64,000 nucleotides of DNA. It comes from Areca catechu. Its lineage: Eukaryota; Streptophyta; Magnoliopsida; Arecales; Arecaceae. The position numbers and the translations under genes were made by a program. The notes beneath the pieces are model-generated. The model searched no databases and was not told where the DNA came from. It worked only from the letters and a program-made list of their open reading frames with translations. Position 1 is the first letter of the stretch; each line of letters begins with the position of its first letter. Of this stretch, positions 11,206 through 24,300 are shown piece by piece. The stretch covers positions 64,226,748 to 64,290,747 of the forward strand of contig CM038038.1 of NCBI GenBank assembly GCA_021397845.1, read 5' to 3'.

Positions 11206-12719
11206 CTCTTAGGTATCCCAAGCCTAGGGGAGAGGAGGGGGGTGGGCAGTCGGATGCGCAATTTGGGCCACAGGAGGTTTAATAGCTGGGGGAGAGGGGG
11301 TTTAAGGAGTGAACTAACCCTTTCTCATTTTAATAACCCCTTTTCATTTTAAAAGCCCGAACCATGCCAGTCCCTATGCGGTCTAGTTCGATACATCCCA
11401 AACTGGCTGGTTTGGCACAGTTCAGAAAACATGATTATGACATTATATCTTCTATATTGTGAATTATTTCCATAATCTTTTGCATGGGCTATCTAGAAGG
11501 CGGCCTAGAGGAAACTAGGAACTATTCTTCTAGCTTGATGTACGGTGGAGCTGAGCATAAGTTTATCTGCTGTTATAAATATTGTATAAATTGCCACTAC
11601 ATATAGTTTGACCAACTTTTAATTATTTGAAATTCAATTTCATTATTAAATTCATATCACTTTTCTTTTCTGTTTTCCGCAACTCGTTTAGATTTTCATT
11701 AATTGAAACTCTTTTGGAATTTGACAGGATTGTAACTTTGTAAGTGATTTAGAATTTGTTGTGCACTGCTTGTTGTGAGCTTAATTGTAATACAGATTGA
11801 GATTATTGATGGGCTTTGTTCTTAACCACTGCAACTAAAATTAGAGGAGTGAATTGATTGGGAGGACACTGCTGGACCAACAAAAGGAGCTTTTGAGGAA
11901 TAAAAGAACATCTAAACAATAAATAGTGAACAGACTGCATTAACAAATGGTTGACCTGGGCTTTGACATCAAAATCTAGCATTAACATTTTGACAAAGGA
12001 ATATTTTGCTTCAAAGCGCAGATAAAATGTACTGCAGACTTTTTTTTCCTTCTTTTTTCTAATAAGATTAGAGATTGCTGATGATTTTATGTTATCTTTA
12101 AGGGAAAGCCATTTCACATAACATGGGTTGGCCGTTGTGGGTGTAAATACAATGAGCAAGATCAAAAGAAATGAAACCATAATGCTCTGGACACAATTAT
12201 AACTAGAAGGGGAATAACTAACATCATATATAGTGAATAATGCACATTGCAACTTGAGATCTAAACCAAATCAAGATGTTGGACTAGTAGGCATATTATA
12301 TTTATAGTCGCAAGGGAAGTTCTTAAAGACTTTAAAGGTAACTAGGTAAGCACTGTAAACATAATGAAACAAGATTGAAGCTTAGGTACAAAAGTTGATA
12401 GAGGAGAAAGAAAGTTCTTTGGAGGTGTGGGAGAGAATAATATTTGAAAAATGCTTAAAAAATAGATGAACTGAAAACGATAGTAAGGCAAAATACCCAG
12501 CTTATACTTCATGATAGTTTGGGCTCAAAAAATAGGGAAGAAATATCAAAATTATTTTCTGTGATAATGATAATATCTTTGGTAGAGGGTGAAATGTTTT
12601 ATGGTCTTTTTCTCCAAAATCTATTGAATGAGGTGTTTACCAAATGAATGAATTTTTTTTTTTAAAAAAAGTTACCTAAGGCTTTTGGGTTTTACTTTAT
12701 AGCGGTATATATTTTAAAA
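11206..12719. other. No gene recognised
   Basis: 11206-11430 carries a fragment like the ends of the window's hAT-type MITEs (it includes ACATCCCAAACTGGCTGG and GGTTTGGCACAG). The rest is AT-rich DNA without a supported gene. A 149-residue minus-strand ORF at 11803-12252 has no recognisable domain. Confidence 0.5.
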
Positions 12720-13419
12720 CTAATCATCTCGTACAAGCAATCTGAGCGTCTGTGGAAGTTGATAAAACATCTGCCAAATGTTCTTCTGGCAAGCCTTCTT
12801 GCTATACCATAGGACTGGCTCATTCTGAAATCTCTTTATATGATTGACAGTTTGATTCACAAGTTTTTCCATAAGATGAAGTTTGTGGTATATGGCATTT
12901 CCAGCATCCCACAGTGGTTGCACATTTTGTTTGAGCAATTTGGTGAGGTTCAATGAATCCAATTCAATGAAAAATGCAGCATGTTTTGTTGGATAGCTTG
13001 TTGAAGTCTACCAAAAAATAACTTGGCCTCAGGTTATAGAGCATTTTGCACCATGGTGGCTTCACATTAAGCAGACAGAGTTTCTCCTGCTTCGCTATGC
13101 AGAGTCCCTTCAATTCCTGCAACTTGCATGCTGTTGAGAAGGATCCATCACATTGTACTTCTATAGTGCCATCCCTTGGAGTTGATCAAAGTATAGGTTG
13201 AGCATAATGTAGTTGCACCATTAGCCCTTGAATACCCATTTGCTGAGCAAACCAAGTACCATTTGGGTCACATGTCACCCACTGCCAAATTGAATTTATG
13301 TACTCTTTACCTTGTTGCAAAACTTGAGTAAGAACCTTTTCTGAACTATGGCATTGATGTGTAACTATATGAATATCTTCCATAGCGTCCAACAAATATC
13401 TGCAATAGTAGACCAACAA
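12720..13419 (-). pseudogene. Unidentified broken coding sequence
   Basis: Two minus-strand frames look more protein-like than chance. 13419-13186 begins with a leucine-rich stretch and contains HQCHSSEKVLTQVLQQGK and CDPNGTWFAQQMG. 12962-12720 contains a helical, amphipathic segment (LWDAGNAIYHKLHLMEKL). The DNA between them also translates sensibly in one frame with cysteines and tryptophans. A stop and a frameshift separate the parts. I do not recognise the family. It could be a retroelement accessory protein or an old host pseudogene. It lies on the strand opposite to SEC1. Confidence 0.35.
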
Positions 13420-13692
13420 AACTGTTGCATGATTCCTTTCTCTAGATTATTTCTGGTCAACCAAGTTTAGAAACTTGTAAAGCAATGTTAAATTTGGAAA
13501 GAATGCAAATCAGCATGGCTTTAGGCAAAATGACATACCAATTGAGATTTTGAACATCATGGGGGAAATTGGATTAATTCGGTATCTGACTTGTTCAATA
13601 ATTCTTTCAAATAGAAGAATGTCAAAATGACTGGAAAAAGTAGTGTGGTAGCACCTTTTATAATAAAACAGACATACAAAATCGCTTCATAG

Positions 13693-13959
13693 GTGAACAG
13701 AAAGAAAGGATTTTGCAATAAACTGGTTTATGCCAACAATGGAGGTTATTTGTGTATGCAATTGATGAAAGCTTTGGAAACAAAAATGAATTCACATATG
13801 TTCTTTATTAACTTGACAAAGGCATATAATAGAGCATTTCACAAGCAAATTAATAGGAATTACATGAGAATATATAATGGGACTGTTGAGATCATGTATG
13901 CTAAGGCAATTACCATCATATACAGAAGATGTCGCTGGATAGATCTATTTCAGCCTTGA
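13693..13959 (+). pseudogene. LINE-like reverse transcriptase fragment (weak)
   Basis: An 88-residue open frame contains FFINLTKAYNRA followed about 20 residues later by RIYNGTVEIMYAKA. This spacing and composition resemble the non-LTR RT block with a DLxKAYDRV core. The acidic D of that core reads N, and no other RT blocks are seen, so it would be a dead scrap. Similarity was judged by eye only. Confidence 0.35.
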
Positions 13960-15449
13960 TGGGCCACACAAAGGGTCTAGATTAAGCCAGAATCACTTAA
14001 TTTTTGTTGAGGGAATGGTTTAATGCTAATATATAATGCAAAGCGTGTACAAGCACAGTTTTGACCATATGACCAAAATTGTGCCTGTCACACCAAGCAA
14101 CCTCTATACATTTGATAGTCACAATGTGCTGAAGATGGCTTATATGTAGTTTTGCTTGGTTGTATCATTGATATCATATGAAGTTATGAACTACCCCTTA
14201 TTTGAGAGAAGGGTTTGTGAGTTTGTCCAATTGACTGTAATTTGCATATCCTTAACAAGCAGCATTTGTCATCAACAATTTCTGGACCATTTTGTGATCA
14301 TAATATGAGTACGAAGAAACCTTCATTAATGTTCATTCAGATGTATAAACAAGAACATGCCATATTGGCTTGGAACAGTGTTTCCAAAAATAAGATGGCA
14401 TGTCAAATAGGAACTACATTTGACTCTTGTCTATTCAAAGCTATATGGGCCATGTCTGTTGTGCAATCTTCCATACACCAGAAAAACCTGGATGTAAGAT
14501 GCTTTGTGGCTTCTTTTCTGTTCCTGTTTCAGTTGTGTAATCTAGGAACAATGTTGATGATTAGCTTCTCTCTAACCCAAATTGTATTTATTTTCAGCTT
14601 CAATGCCGTGTATATAAAATTCAGCTTACATAGGAGTGAAAAAAGAATAAATAATCTTCTTGTGCAATTTCCTCCATAATATGATGGTGACTGTCATTTC
14701 ATTCTTTTGCATGTAATATAGGTGAATTTTAATTGGATATTCTGACCATAGAGTATATAGAGAGTAAAGTAACATCATATTATCACCCTGTATTTTATTT
14801 TTTCTTGGTGTAATCTTCCTTTTATAGCTCACTGCATTGCTCCAAGGTGAGAGGCACAATTTTTGATGCTACTGATGCTCAATAAACAAATAATTAAACA
14901 GAAGTAACAAAATTCTTTGAGATCTAGTTCTATATATATATATATATATATATTTTGTAGATCTCGTAAATGAGTGACAGGAAATGTGATAACCAAATAT
15001 TTCCCAATCCTGGACAATGCTACATGAACTTGGATGCAGGTGTTGTCTAATCTTCTAATCTTTAAGAATTTCTTCTTACAGATCCAAACCCAAGTGTCAT
15101 ACCAGTTTCCATTCCAAGTTTTTACTACCCGAATTTAGGGTAAATCAAAAGGTCTGGAGTCTGGACAACATAATTCTTAGTATTAGTAATCCTGTTTCTA
15201 TTCTTCCATCTGGTTGATTCTCTTGCCCCAACCTTGAATGTTGCATCTCTTTCAGTCAGTGATTCCTAGGTGCTTCTGGCCATCCTCTGGCTGCAACCAT
15301 ATTGTAGGATTGGTGCTACAGTTCTTGGTGCAACCAAGGATTTTGACCCCTATTTGATTCAAGGTCATGGCAACAATAAGTTAGACCATTGGTCCAACTA
15401 CAGTACAAGCCAGGCACTTATTTAACCTGCCATTCATTAACTATTATTA
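13960..15449. other. No gene recognised
   Basis: AT-rich DNA with scattered short ORFs and a (TA)n microsatellite at about 14932-14953. The 145-residue plus-strand ORF at 14242-14679 has no recognisable domain. Confidence 0.5.
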
Positions 15450-15457
15450 CATGCACA

Positions 15458-15926
15458 CTAGGTTCGTCAAACTGGTATCAGGATCCTTACCAATCCATGA
15501 CCAGCATGGTATGGTTTGGGTCTGTACTAGGACGAACCCTTTTTTTTTTTCAATTTTTTGAACTGGTTTGTTGTTTTCGGATCTCTACTTTTGGCAAACT
15601 TCAACTTGAAGTTGGTCAACCATTTACTGGCTTCAATTTGAAATCAGCAAAAAATAAAATAGGATCCACTATTTCATTTTGAAATAGTGGATCCCTATTT
15701 TGATTAGGGCTTTCGAGCCCTCTCTCCCTCCTTCCGAGCCCTCTCTTCCTCTCTCTCTCCCTTTTTCTTTCACTTTCCCTATCCCTCCCTCCCTTTCTCT
15801 TTTCCTCTTTTTCCTTCTCCCCCTCCATTTTGTTTCAAGGTAATGAACCATGCTAGTAACTGACCAGTCCAGTTTAGTACATCCCAAACCAGTCAGTTCA
15901 TAATGGTTTGGCAAAGCATGCATGCG
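15458..15926. mobile_element. hAT-type MITE with 8-bp target duplication
   Basis: The left end starts CTAGGTTCGTCAAACTGG, a diverged version of the terminus seen in the window's other MITEs. The interior includes a pyrimidine-rich tract (about 15718-15826), and the right part contains GTACATCCCAAACCAG and GGTTTGGCAAAGC. CATGCACA occurs immediately before (15450-15457) and after (15927-15934), a perfect 8-bp duplication as hAT elements make. The extreme right end does not mirror the left well. Confidence 0.65.
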
Positions 15927-16583
15927 CATGCACACAGACAAAACAATAAAATTAATTTAAAAAAAACTTATTTGTAACAACCTCATAATTACTTGATATA
16001 GAACTTACTAAATTGATCTAAAATCTCCTATAGCCACTCATACTTTTGTCAGTAATCCTCTAGCATGTGTTAGAAAATGGACTTTTTAGTAGATATGGTT
16101 ATCATTTGATGATCGTCATGATCCTGTCTTTGTTGGTCAATCCCACGAGTAGTTCTCAACCACCCTGAGTTTTGTTGATGACTTTGTCAGGTCATTTTTT
16201 CTGTTGATGGAATCTGAACATGATCACTTTCTTTTTTATTTATAAGCTACAGAAAGGGTGGATCATAGCAACTTCTGCACTTATATTGCTAGTTTTTCAC
16301 AATGTGATGGTTTTCATAAAAGCACTACTTTCGAATATACAACTGACATTTCAGTCAAAAAGAATGCTGCAGTATTTGTAACATATTTATTCTACTGTAG
16401 AAAATATGAGGTTGACTTTCCAATTTTTAGCCATATGGCTTGCATGTTCTGAAAATAGGTTAGTGAGACAAGCATTAATTTTGCATCTTAAAGAATTGTA
16501 ATTGATTTGGACTTCAGTTGCTCTTGCTCTTATGCATTTATAACTTAAGATGAGTACCTGAAAGGATGGTTCTTGTTCTACAG

Positions 16584-16699
16584 CTGGCGAGGTTATCAGC
16601 TGATGATATGAATGCTGTGAATAACATGAGATACTTGGGAGGATCGGGTACTAAAAAAACATCAAGGGGGTTTTCTCTCTCAAGTTTGATGTTCACAGG
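16584..16699 (+). CDS. KEULE: SEC1/KEULE exon with a one-base deficit
   Basis: The exon follows CTACAG and is followed by GTAAAT. It opens in phase 0 with LARLSADDMNAVNNM. It is 116 bp long, although both flanking introns are phase 0 and the exon should be a multiple of three. After the run of seven A at 16653-16659 the family-like ending (FSLKFDVH) appears in the next frame, so one base is missing in or near that run. No alternative splice site repairs this. Confidence 0.9.
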
Positions 16700-18338
16700 G
16701 TAAATACCTCTGTTCCTTTGCTGAGTTTGCTTGTATTTTGGCAACTGATATGGAGCTTGCTCTATGCAGTTTGTCGGCTATCAGAAAAAGCATGCGGTCA
16801 GGAAAGAACGGAATGATGAGGAAGAGACATGGCAACTATCAAGATTTTATCCCATGATAGAGGTATATATTAGATTTCTGTCTAGATTTAGGTTATACTA
16901 AGCTTGATTAAAGCTCATAAATATGATTCCTTATCTCTTTGTCCAAATTGTATGCATAGGTTTACTTGAGAGTTTCTTGTGTTTCTCTGTTCCTCATTAA
17001 CTTTACTGCATCTATTCTTTTTAATTTGCTTTTTCAAGTTTGATACAGTGTCATAATTATACTTTTTCTTCCAAGTTCTAGCTAACCATTTAGTGTCTAG
17101 ACATCAACTTCATGTCCAAACTCTGCTCCAAGCTAGCCACATTGATCTTCTTTATTATCAAAAGGTGCTTTTATTTAGTCTCTGAGTTTTTTCAAAAATA
17201 ATCATCATGAAAATATTGCTTGCTTTTTGAGCTAAGAAAACATATTTTTACTATTCTAGTTAGAGACTTCTTTTTTCCCATGCCAAAATAATAAATGGCA
17301 CATGCATGGACCTGTAACAGTGGTTCTCCCTCACATGGTTTTAATATCGTAATGGATTTTATCTAAATTATATTCTCCTGTTCAAGATGGATTCATACTC
17401 CTTGTAGCAAATGTAAGTGTGCGTTCATTTTGACTTAATGTATATTTAAGAGCAGATTCGTAGGTCATTTAGTCAACATGTCTTTGTATACTATTATAAC
17501 CAGATTCATTTGAGCCCTCTTATCCATGACGTTTGAGTTCCATCTCAAGTGAATTTTCTGCAAATCCTGTTATGAATACACGCTTGTCTAAACACAGGTA
17601 TCCCATATATAAAAAATAATCAAGGGTTAGGTGAGTATAGACACTATAGCTGCAAGCAGATCTTGTTGCATCAGGGATGGATGCAACCCAAATCCAATCC
17701 ATATTTGGATAGGTAAAATTGAACCCAAACAAAATCCAATTCCTTTCGGGTTGTGGATTGGACCAGATTTAGTTTTATCAATTCATTGAATTGGGTGAAA
17801 AATAGTACAGACACCAAATAAACATATATAAATTGATTACTTAATTATATCATAAACATATTATGCAATAAAATAATACTAAGCAATCCGTGGACATAAT
17901 CAAAACCATATTCTAGATAAAATTTGGTTGATAAGCACATGTAATTATAATCAGCAACATAAATTATTAGAAAAATGTATTATAAAATAAAAAATAAATA
18001 TATATATATACAAGATCGCTAAACCAGTATCGGGATCCGTACCGGTCAGCGATAGGTATGGTACGGTACCGTACCATATCGGTACATGTACCGGTCTTGG
18101 TGAATTAAAAAAAAACTATCTTCCTCCTCTCTCAAGCAAGGATCGTTGAACCGAGCCCGAACCGGACTAAATCAGGCCGTACTGGTTCGAGCCGATCCAT
18201 ACCGGTTTTTCAAGCCAATTTTTATGATTTTGGTCTTGAACTATTTTTTAGGACTGAACCGTATCGGTTCTTGACCGGTATGGTATGGTATGCCTTGAAC
18301 CAGACGGTTTGGGATGGTACCGTAAACCTTATATTATA

Positions 18339-18380
<42 letters not shown>

Positions 18381-21300
18381 AGGAGGGTCTAGAAATATAT
18401 AGTTTTCTACTTTTCGATTTGTTTAGGTTGTTTCATGTTCCAATTGTTAATTTTGTGACCCAAATCCAATCCATATAATGAGTAGCATATTTTGTCATAT
18501 CTGCTGCAAAAAAATCTTGATTGATGGGGTCTCGGCTACCAACCACATGCTCCATCTTGCAAAAATCCTATGTAGTATGTGTGCTGATGTCTTCATTGGT
18601 TTTTTTCTGACAATTCTTGCAAGATCATTGTACACTTCACCATTGTATTAATGTCAGGTAGGAAGGTGACTAGATTTTTTGTAAGAAATGTAAAAATATT
18701 TTATACATATTTAAGATATGTGTTCTGCTACATGCTTTTGGTATTCTTTATATAATACTGTTTATGGTATACTCACCCTCCGCTTGAAAATAGATTGCTA
18801 TGATTGATCATTGTGTGACAAATAATATATAATTTGTTTGGCTAGCATTCAGGTTATGTAATGTAAAAATATGGAACTAAGTGTAAACATCACACTAATC
18901 ATTTTACCCTAGTTTCTATTTTCGTACATCATCTAAGAGAACACAATGGCTGTTGCCTCTTCTCATCTCGTTCCACCCTCACGGGAATTCTTGGCTTTTC
19001 TACAATCAATAGCAACTAGATACTCATATGAGAGAACAGATGATGACCATCCGGTTGTGGTTGGTGGCAGCAAGGCTAGGAGTTCAGGATTGGAGGGTGG
19101 GGTGGAATGAGAGGGGTTTTGTGGTGAGGAGTAGAGAGAAGGGCAGTGAGTGGGGAGATCAGTGAATGGCATCTGCCATGGTAGTGTTGGTGTTGCCAGC
19201 TTGGCTATGGTGCTGGATAGAAAGAGAGAGCAGCGAGTTGTAAAGGATCAGAGAGATTTGAGAGATGCAGAGGTAGAGCATTCGGTTGAAATGCATCAGA
19301 GATTGGGCTGATGGAGATCTAGAAAATCAATAGATAAAATAAAAGAGGGACTTGGCTCCTTACTGGTTTTCTATTGATTTCTTTTAATAACCCTAATAGA
19401 GTAAAGATCAAGATTTATCCTCTTTCATATTTTTTTTTAAAAAAAATATTGTACAACAAATCCTTAGATGCTGTTTAATTAAAAATAATTAACTAATTGC
19501 CATAAATGAAACATTTGCGTAAAATGTACATTTTAGAAAATTATCCAATATATTCATCAAAAATTAATTTTAAATTTTTAATATATGTTTAATTTAGAAA
19601 TTTATTTTTAAAAAATTATGATAATTCTGAAACTTAACTTTATTGAGGGCTTTTATAGATCAGCCCCACGGTGCTACATATATAAAAAAAAAAAAAAACA
19701 AGAATATTTGTGTTTTGGATGGGTTGTTTTCAAACATAATCTAATTTTTGGGCCTAGGTTTGTGTCAATTGACATGTAAATTTGATAGCATCTAAGCACA
19801 TACATCTTCACAAATAATTGTCCAAGGAGAGTATTAGTAAAGTGGCTCCATTGAGGTCCATATTGCTTATAGCAAATTCCTACAATTGTGAACCCCATGT
19901 GAGATACCGAGGAACAGGCTATTCTTCTTTTTAAATTGCATTGGCCAAGAGAAATTGAGGCTACATAGATTATTTTCATCATTTCAACTATTACTGACTA
20001 GGGGAAAAATATAGAATGAGCTTGGGACAATAATTCCATATTGATCCTAATCAATTCATATGCTCCATTTTTAATACTAGTGCAAATATGATGCATTTCT
20101 TTTAAAAGCATTTTATTTTTTTTAAAAATATTTTGAAATTAATTTTCACAAATTAATTTTAAAGATATGTAAAGAAAAATTGTGATAGGATCTTCGAAGA
20201 GCCCCTAGTTTGACGACATATCAGAAAATCAACTAATGCAAACATTTGTATGGGTTGTTATACGATTTAAAATTGCTTGTAGTTTTTTTTTTTTTTGGGC
20301 AACACATTATTTAAATTTAAGCTTTGTTTCATGCCCTAGAGTATGAAACTAGTATTTGTGGATCGAGAAATCAACCTAGCATAGCATGACCTTCATACTC
20401 GGTTGCATTTTGCATAATTTTGGCTCAAGATTTCATTAAAAAAATACAACTAAATAGGGTTGGTGGGGCCATTGCCTAGCTAGAACTTAGGATTAGCTTG
20501 CCCTTGATTGATGTTTTTTTCTTGGCTATGGTAGCTTGTTCAGATCCAAACTTTATTGAAAGCTCTTGATGGCTTTGAAGATCCTATCCTACCTTCAAGT
20601 TTGGGCCAATACATGGCGGTTCAGCCTTGGCACACCTGTGAGAGTGAAGCAAAGGGTGCCCATTACCAATTCTAGTATGAGTACCATATATAGTTTTTGC
20701 CATTGTTATAGTCACGGTTTTATGTCCGTGCAAGATGGGGTGTAGGATAGCTGTCACATCCCGTTTCTATGAGAAAACTAGGATGGGGTTGTCACATCCC
20801 ATTTCTATGAGAAAACTAGGATGGGGTTGGGACTTTGAAACCCATCCATGTAGGGAGAGAAGAAGAAAAAGGAAGATGAATAAAAGAAAAAAATGAAAGG
20901 AAAAAAGAAAAAAAAATGAAAGAAAGAAAGGAAGGGAGAAGAAAAAAAGGAAAGAAAGAAAAGAAAGAATAAGAAAAAGGAAAAGAAAGGTTAAAGAAAA
21001 GAAAGAAAAGAAGGGGAAAAAGAGAAAGAAGGAGAGAAGATGGAGATATCTATTAGGATCATGACCAGGACCACTATCGGGATAGGATAGGACAACAAGA
21101 CTTATTGTTCCATGGAGATACAGGGACATCTCCATTCCATGAGATTTAAAAATCTTGGTTATAGTTATTGGAGGTGAAAGAAAACCAAAAGAAAGAGCCA
21201 CTCAAATTAGGTCTAAAATGACCCTTAAATAGATAGTATAGAAGTTAGTTGTTTTAGAGGAACAACATAAGTTAAGCTACTACTTTACTCTTATTATAAC

Positions 21301-24300
21301 CTCAAGCTGGATCATATACATCAACTAAGTCTAGCTTGAAATATATGGTAGAAAACTGAGTTGAGAGCTTTGGTGAAGATGTCTGTGGGATGATCTGATA
21401 AACTCGTGAAGGGTGTCTTAAACTTGCCACTCAAAAAGCTTCTTGAATAAAATAGTAGTTCACCTCTATATGCTTTGCCCGCTCGTGAAAGACTGGATTA
21501 CTAGCGATATAAATCGCTGCTTGATTGTCATAATGTATAACCATAGGCTTTGTATAGACAAATCCCAAATCCTCCATAAAAGACTTAAGCCACATTATCT
21601 TACTAGTAGTATGGGTTATTGCTCTGTATTCTACCTCTGCACTAGATCTAGCCACCATATTTTGCTTTTTACTTCTCTGTGTGACTAAGTTTTTCTCCAA
21701 TATAAGTATAATAGCCAGAGATCAAGTATTGATCATCCATAGATCCTGCATGATCTGTATCAGAGTATGTCTTATTAGGTTTCGATGTTAAGATGTCCAG
21801 AGTTTTTGAAAAGTAGTATTTTCCTTGAAGAGCCTTTTATATAATAGAGTATTCTGAGGGCTACTTTCCAATATCCTTGATCGCTTGTCGTAGGGCGATC
21901 AAAAATAAAACCTAACTACTATATAGCTAAAATAAGTAGGGATCGTATCCTTGGGGATCAAGGACAATGGTTTTATGAAAAGGAATGATGCGGGACGATT
22001 CTAAGACTGCTAAACATGCATGGAAAACTGTAAATAATTTTTTTGTGATTTTTATAATTTTATTTGCAAGCTAGATTCCCAAAATAAAGTAAGAACTAAC
22101 GGAAAGTCTAGCAGTGCAAAGAATCATCGGATCACAGGCAAACTCATGCAAACTAATGAACTAGCCAGGACCCGAGAGTTGAGAAACTCCCGGTTTAGGA
22201 TAGTTTATCTTCATCAAAATCAGATAATAAGAGAAGGAAATATTTCTTACCAGTTAGAGATTAAATTTCAGTAGCAGAAGGGATCACTCGCATTCTGATC
22301 GGAGCCTGGAAGAAGAAGCCTCGTTTTTCTTGAATTTGATGGCTGGTCTGGGCGGTCCGGGTAGCAAGGAAGGCCTCCTCAGAGGAGGGAAAGCACCTCG
22401 GGGATCCTGCAAGCATCAGAGGTTAATCAAAGCAGCAAATAAAAATTAGAAAATGAAGTAGGGTTTGAAGGAAATCAGGATTAGGACTAAAAGCTAGCAG
22501 CCGGGAAAGAAGAAGCTCTTGGACTTGAACGGTAGCAAGGGCTTTAATTTCTTGGGCGTGGCTGATCTCCAGGGACGCAGCAGGGTGCTAGGGCAGCAGG
22601 GTATTAATCCAGGAATACAAGGAGAACACACAAGAACAAGAGAACCAACACTAGAACTCCAAACACAAGGCAATATCACAAAATTTCAGCAAGTTGTATT
22701 CATAAGAAAGAGATGCTTACAAGAGGGGGAGAGGTGGGGTATTTATAGAGTTCCCATGCCCTCACTAACCATGGTTACACTTGTGTTACAAGCATGGTTC
22801 CAAATCCATCATGTAAAACAGATTTTTATTTTTTTATATATTGAAATATTAATTCTTGTGATTTGGTATTAGTATAATTTATCCCTTGTTAGGTACGAAT
22901 GTATCTAGAGATCACGGTTCATCCGTTTAGAGTATAAACTATCTAAATTAAATCACAAGATTTGGAGATTAATCTAGCATACCATAATCTTTCTTCTAGG
23001 TACCTACCGTATCTGGGGATCATGATTTGTCTGTAAGAATATAAGTCGTATAGGCTAAATCAATACCTTATAAAAATAAAAACAAATAGATATGAAATAA
23101 GAGCACAATTTTATTGCATGGAATTTTAATACAAAAAGAAAATAAAAATTTGATTACAAGCTTCATCGTCTTCTCGAGTTGGAGTCTAGCCATGCATAGC
23201 TGCTGCTAGCACTTCATGGTTTCCCTTCTTCTAAAAGCCTAATACAAGATCTAAAACAAAGAAAATTAAACAATGAAAACAATAGTTTTTTGCTGTTGAA
23301 CTGATGCTTGGACTGTTACCTAGGGTCCTTTTATAGAGCTCGTTGAGAGCCAACTCTTGGTCAAATTTGGAGTGAAACTGGTATAAGATCGGTCTTATAT
23401 CACAAGAAATCATCCCAGCTATTCGATTTGCATCATAGGGCCGAAATCCTTCCAAAAATTGTGCCAAATCCACTGTTTTAAAGCCTAATATGTGTCGGAT
23501 TGTAAGAGAATTGTCTGATCTTCGGTCGGATCGTTTCTAGGCCATTGATGGGTGCCAAAAGGGTCGTAGATCGTGCTGAGAAATCCTTCATCAAATCGGC
23601 CATGATTGGGGCCATTGGATCTTCGCCTTGATGAAATCTCGCCCGTCAAAGAGCGCTGCACCACTTTGTAGACCGGTGCCCTCCCGTAGACCGTATTAAA
23701 GGAAGATTTGGGAATCGGCCGGTGCTCTATAACATGCATTGAAATTCCTCGCTTGCACTGTTTATGCCCGATCCGTGCTTTGTTTGTAAATTGACCAATG
23801 GTCCACGATGCATCGGGTGAAGAATTGGGCTGTTAGTGGGCTTGTTTTTGAATGGGCTTTGGGCTGAGTTGCTTCAAACTGGGTTTTTGAATTCATTTTA
23901 GCTCCAATTTGAGTTTTGTTTGATCCCTTGGATTCTACAAATCTAGCTCTTTCCGTCTATGGTTGCCATTCTTGCAAAACACAAGTAAAAGCATCAATTC
24001 CTAAGGAATAAAGATTAATTAATATATATTTTGATGCTTTAATTGGGATATTTAATAAAGAATACAACCTGAATAGAATTTATCCAAGCCTTGGGAGAAA
24101 AGGTCTCATAATAATCAATCTCGTATGTTTGAGTAAATTCCTAGACAACCGGGCGAGCATTCAACAGGCTGAACACCTACAAGAGGGGCACAAGCTTCCA
24201 AGTACCATGGTTGGTACAAGTATTTATTTCTTTATCCATAATGGCTTTCTAAGCTAGATCAAACAGTGCTTCCGAATAAGTCCTGCTAATAGACACTAAA

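Noticed and set aside
11206..16583. Upstream SEC1 exons
   Set aside because: I looked for the family segment preceding LARLS (an RLLMI and YPEKFEG type stretch) on the plus strand and saw nothing matching.
16770..16862. Alternative SEC1 exon start at 16770
   Set aside because: It would add five codons absent from related proteins and does not repair the frameshift in the previous exon.
20767..21201. 144-residue F- and S-rich minus-strand ORF resembling a membrane protein
   Set aside because: It is the complement of a purine-only tract; hydrophobicity follows from composition.
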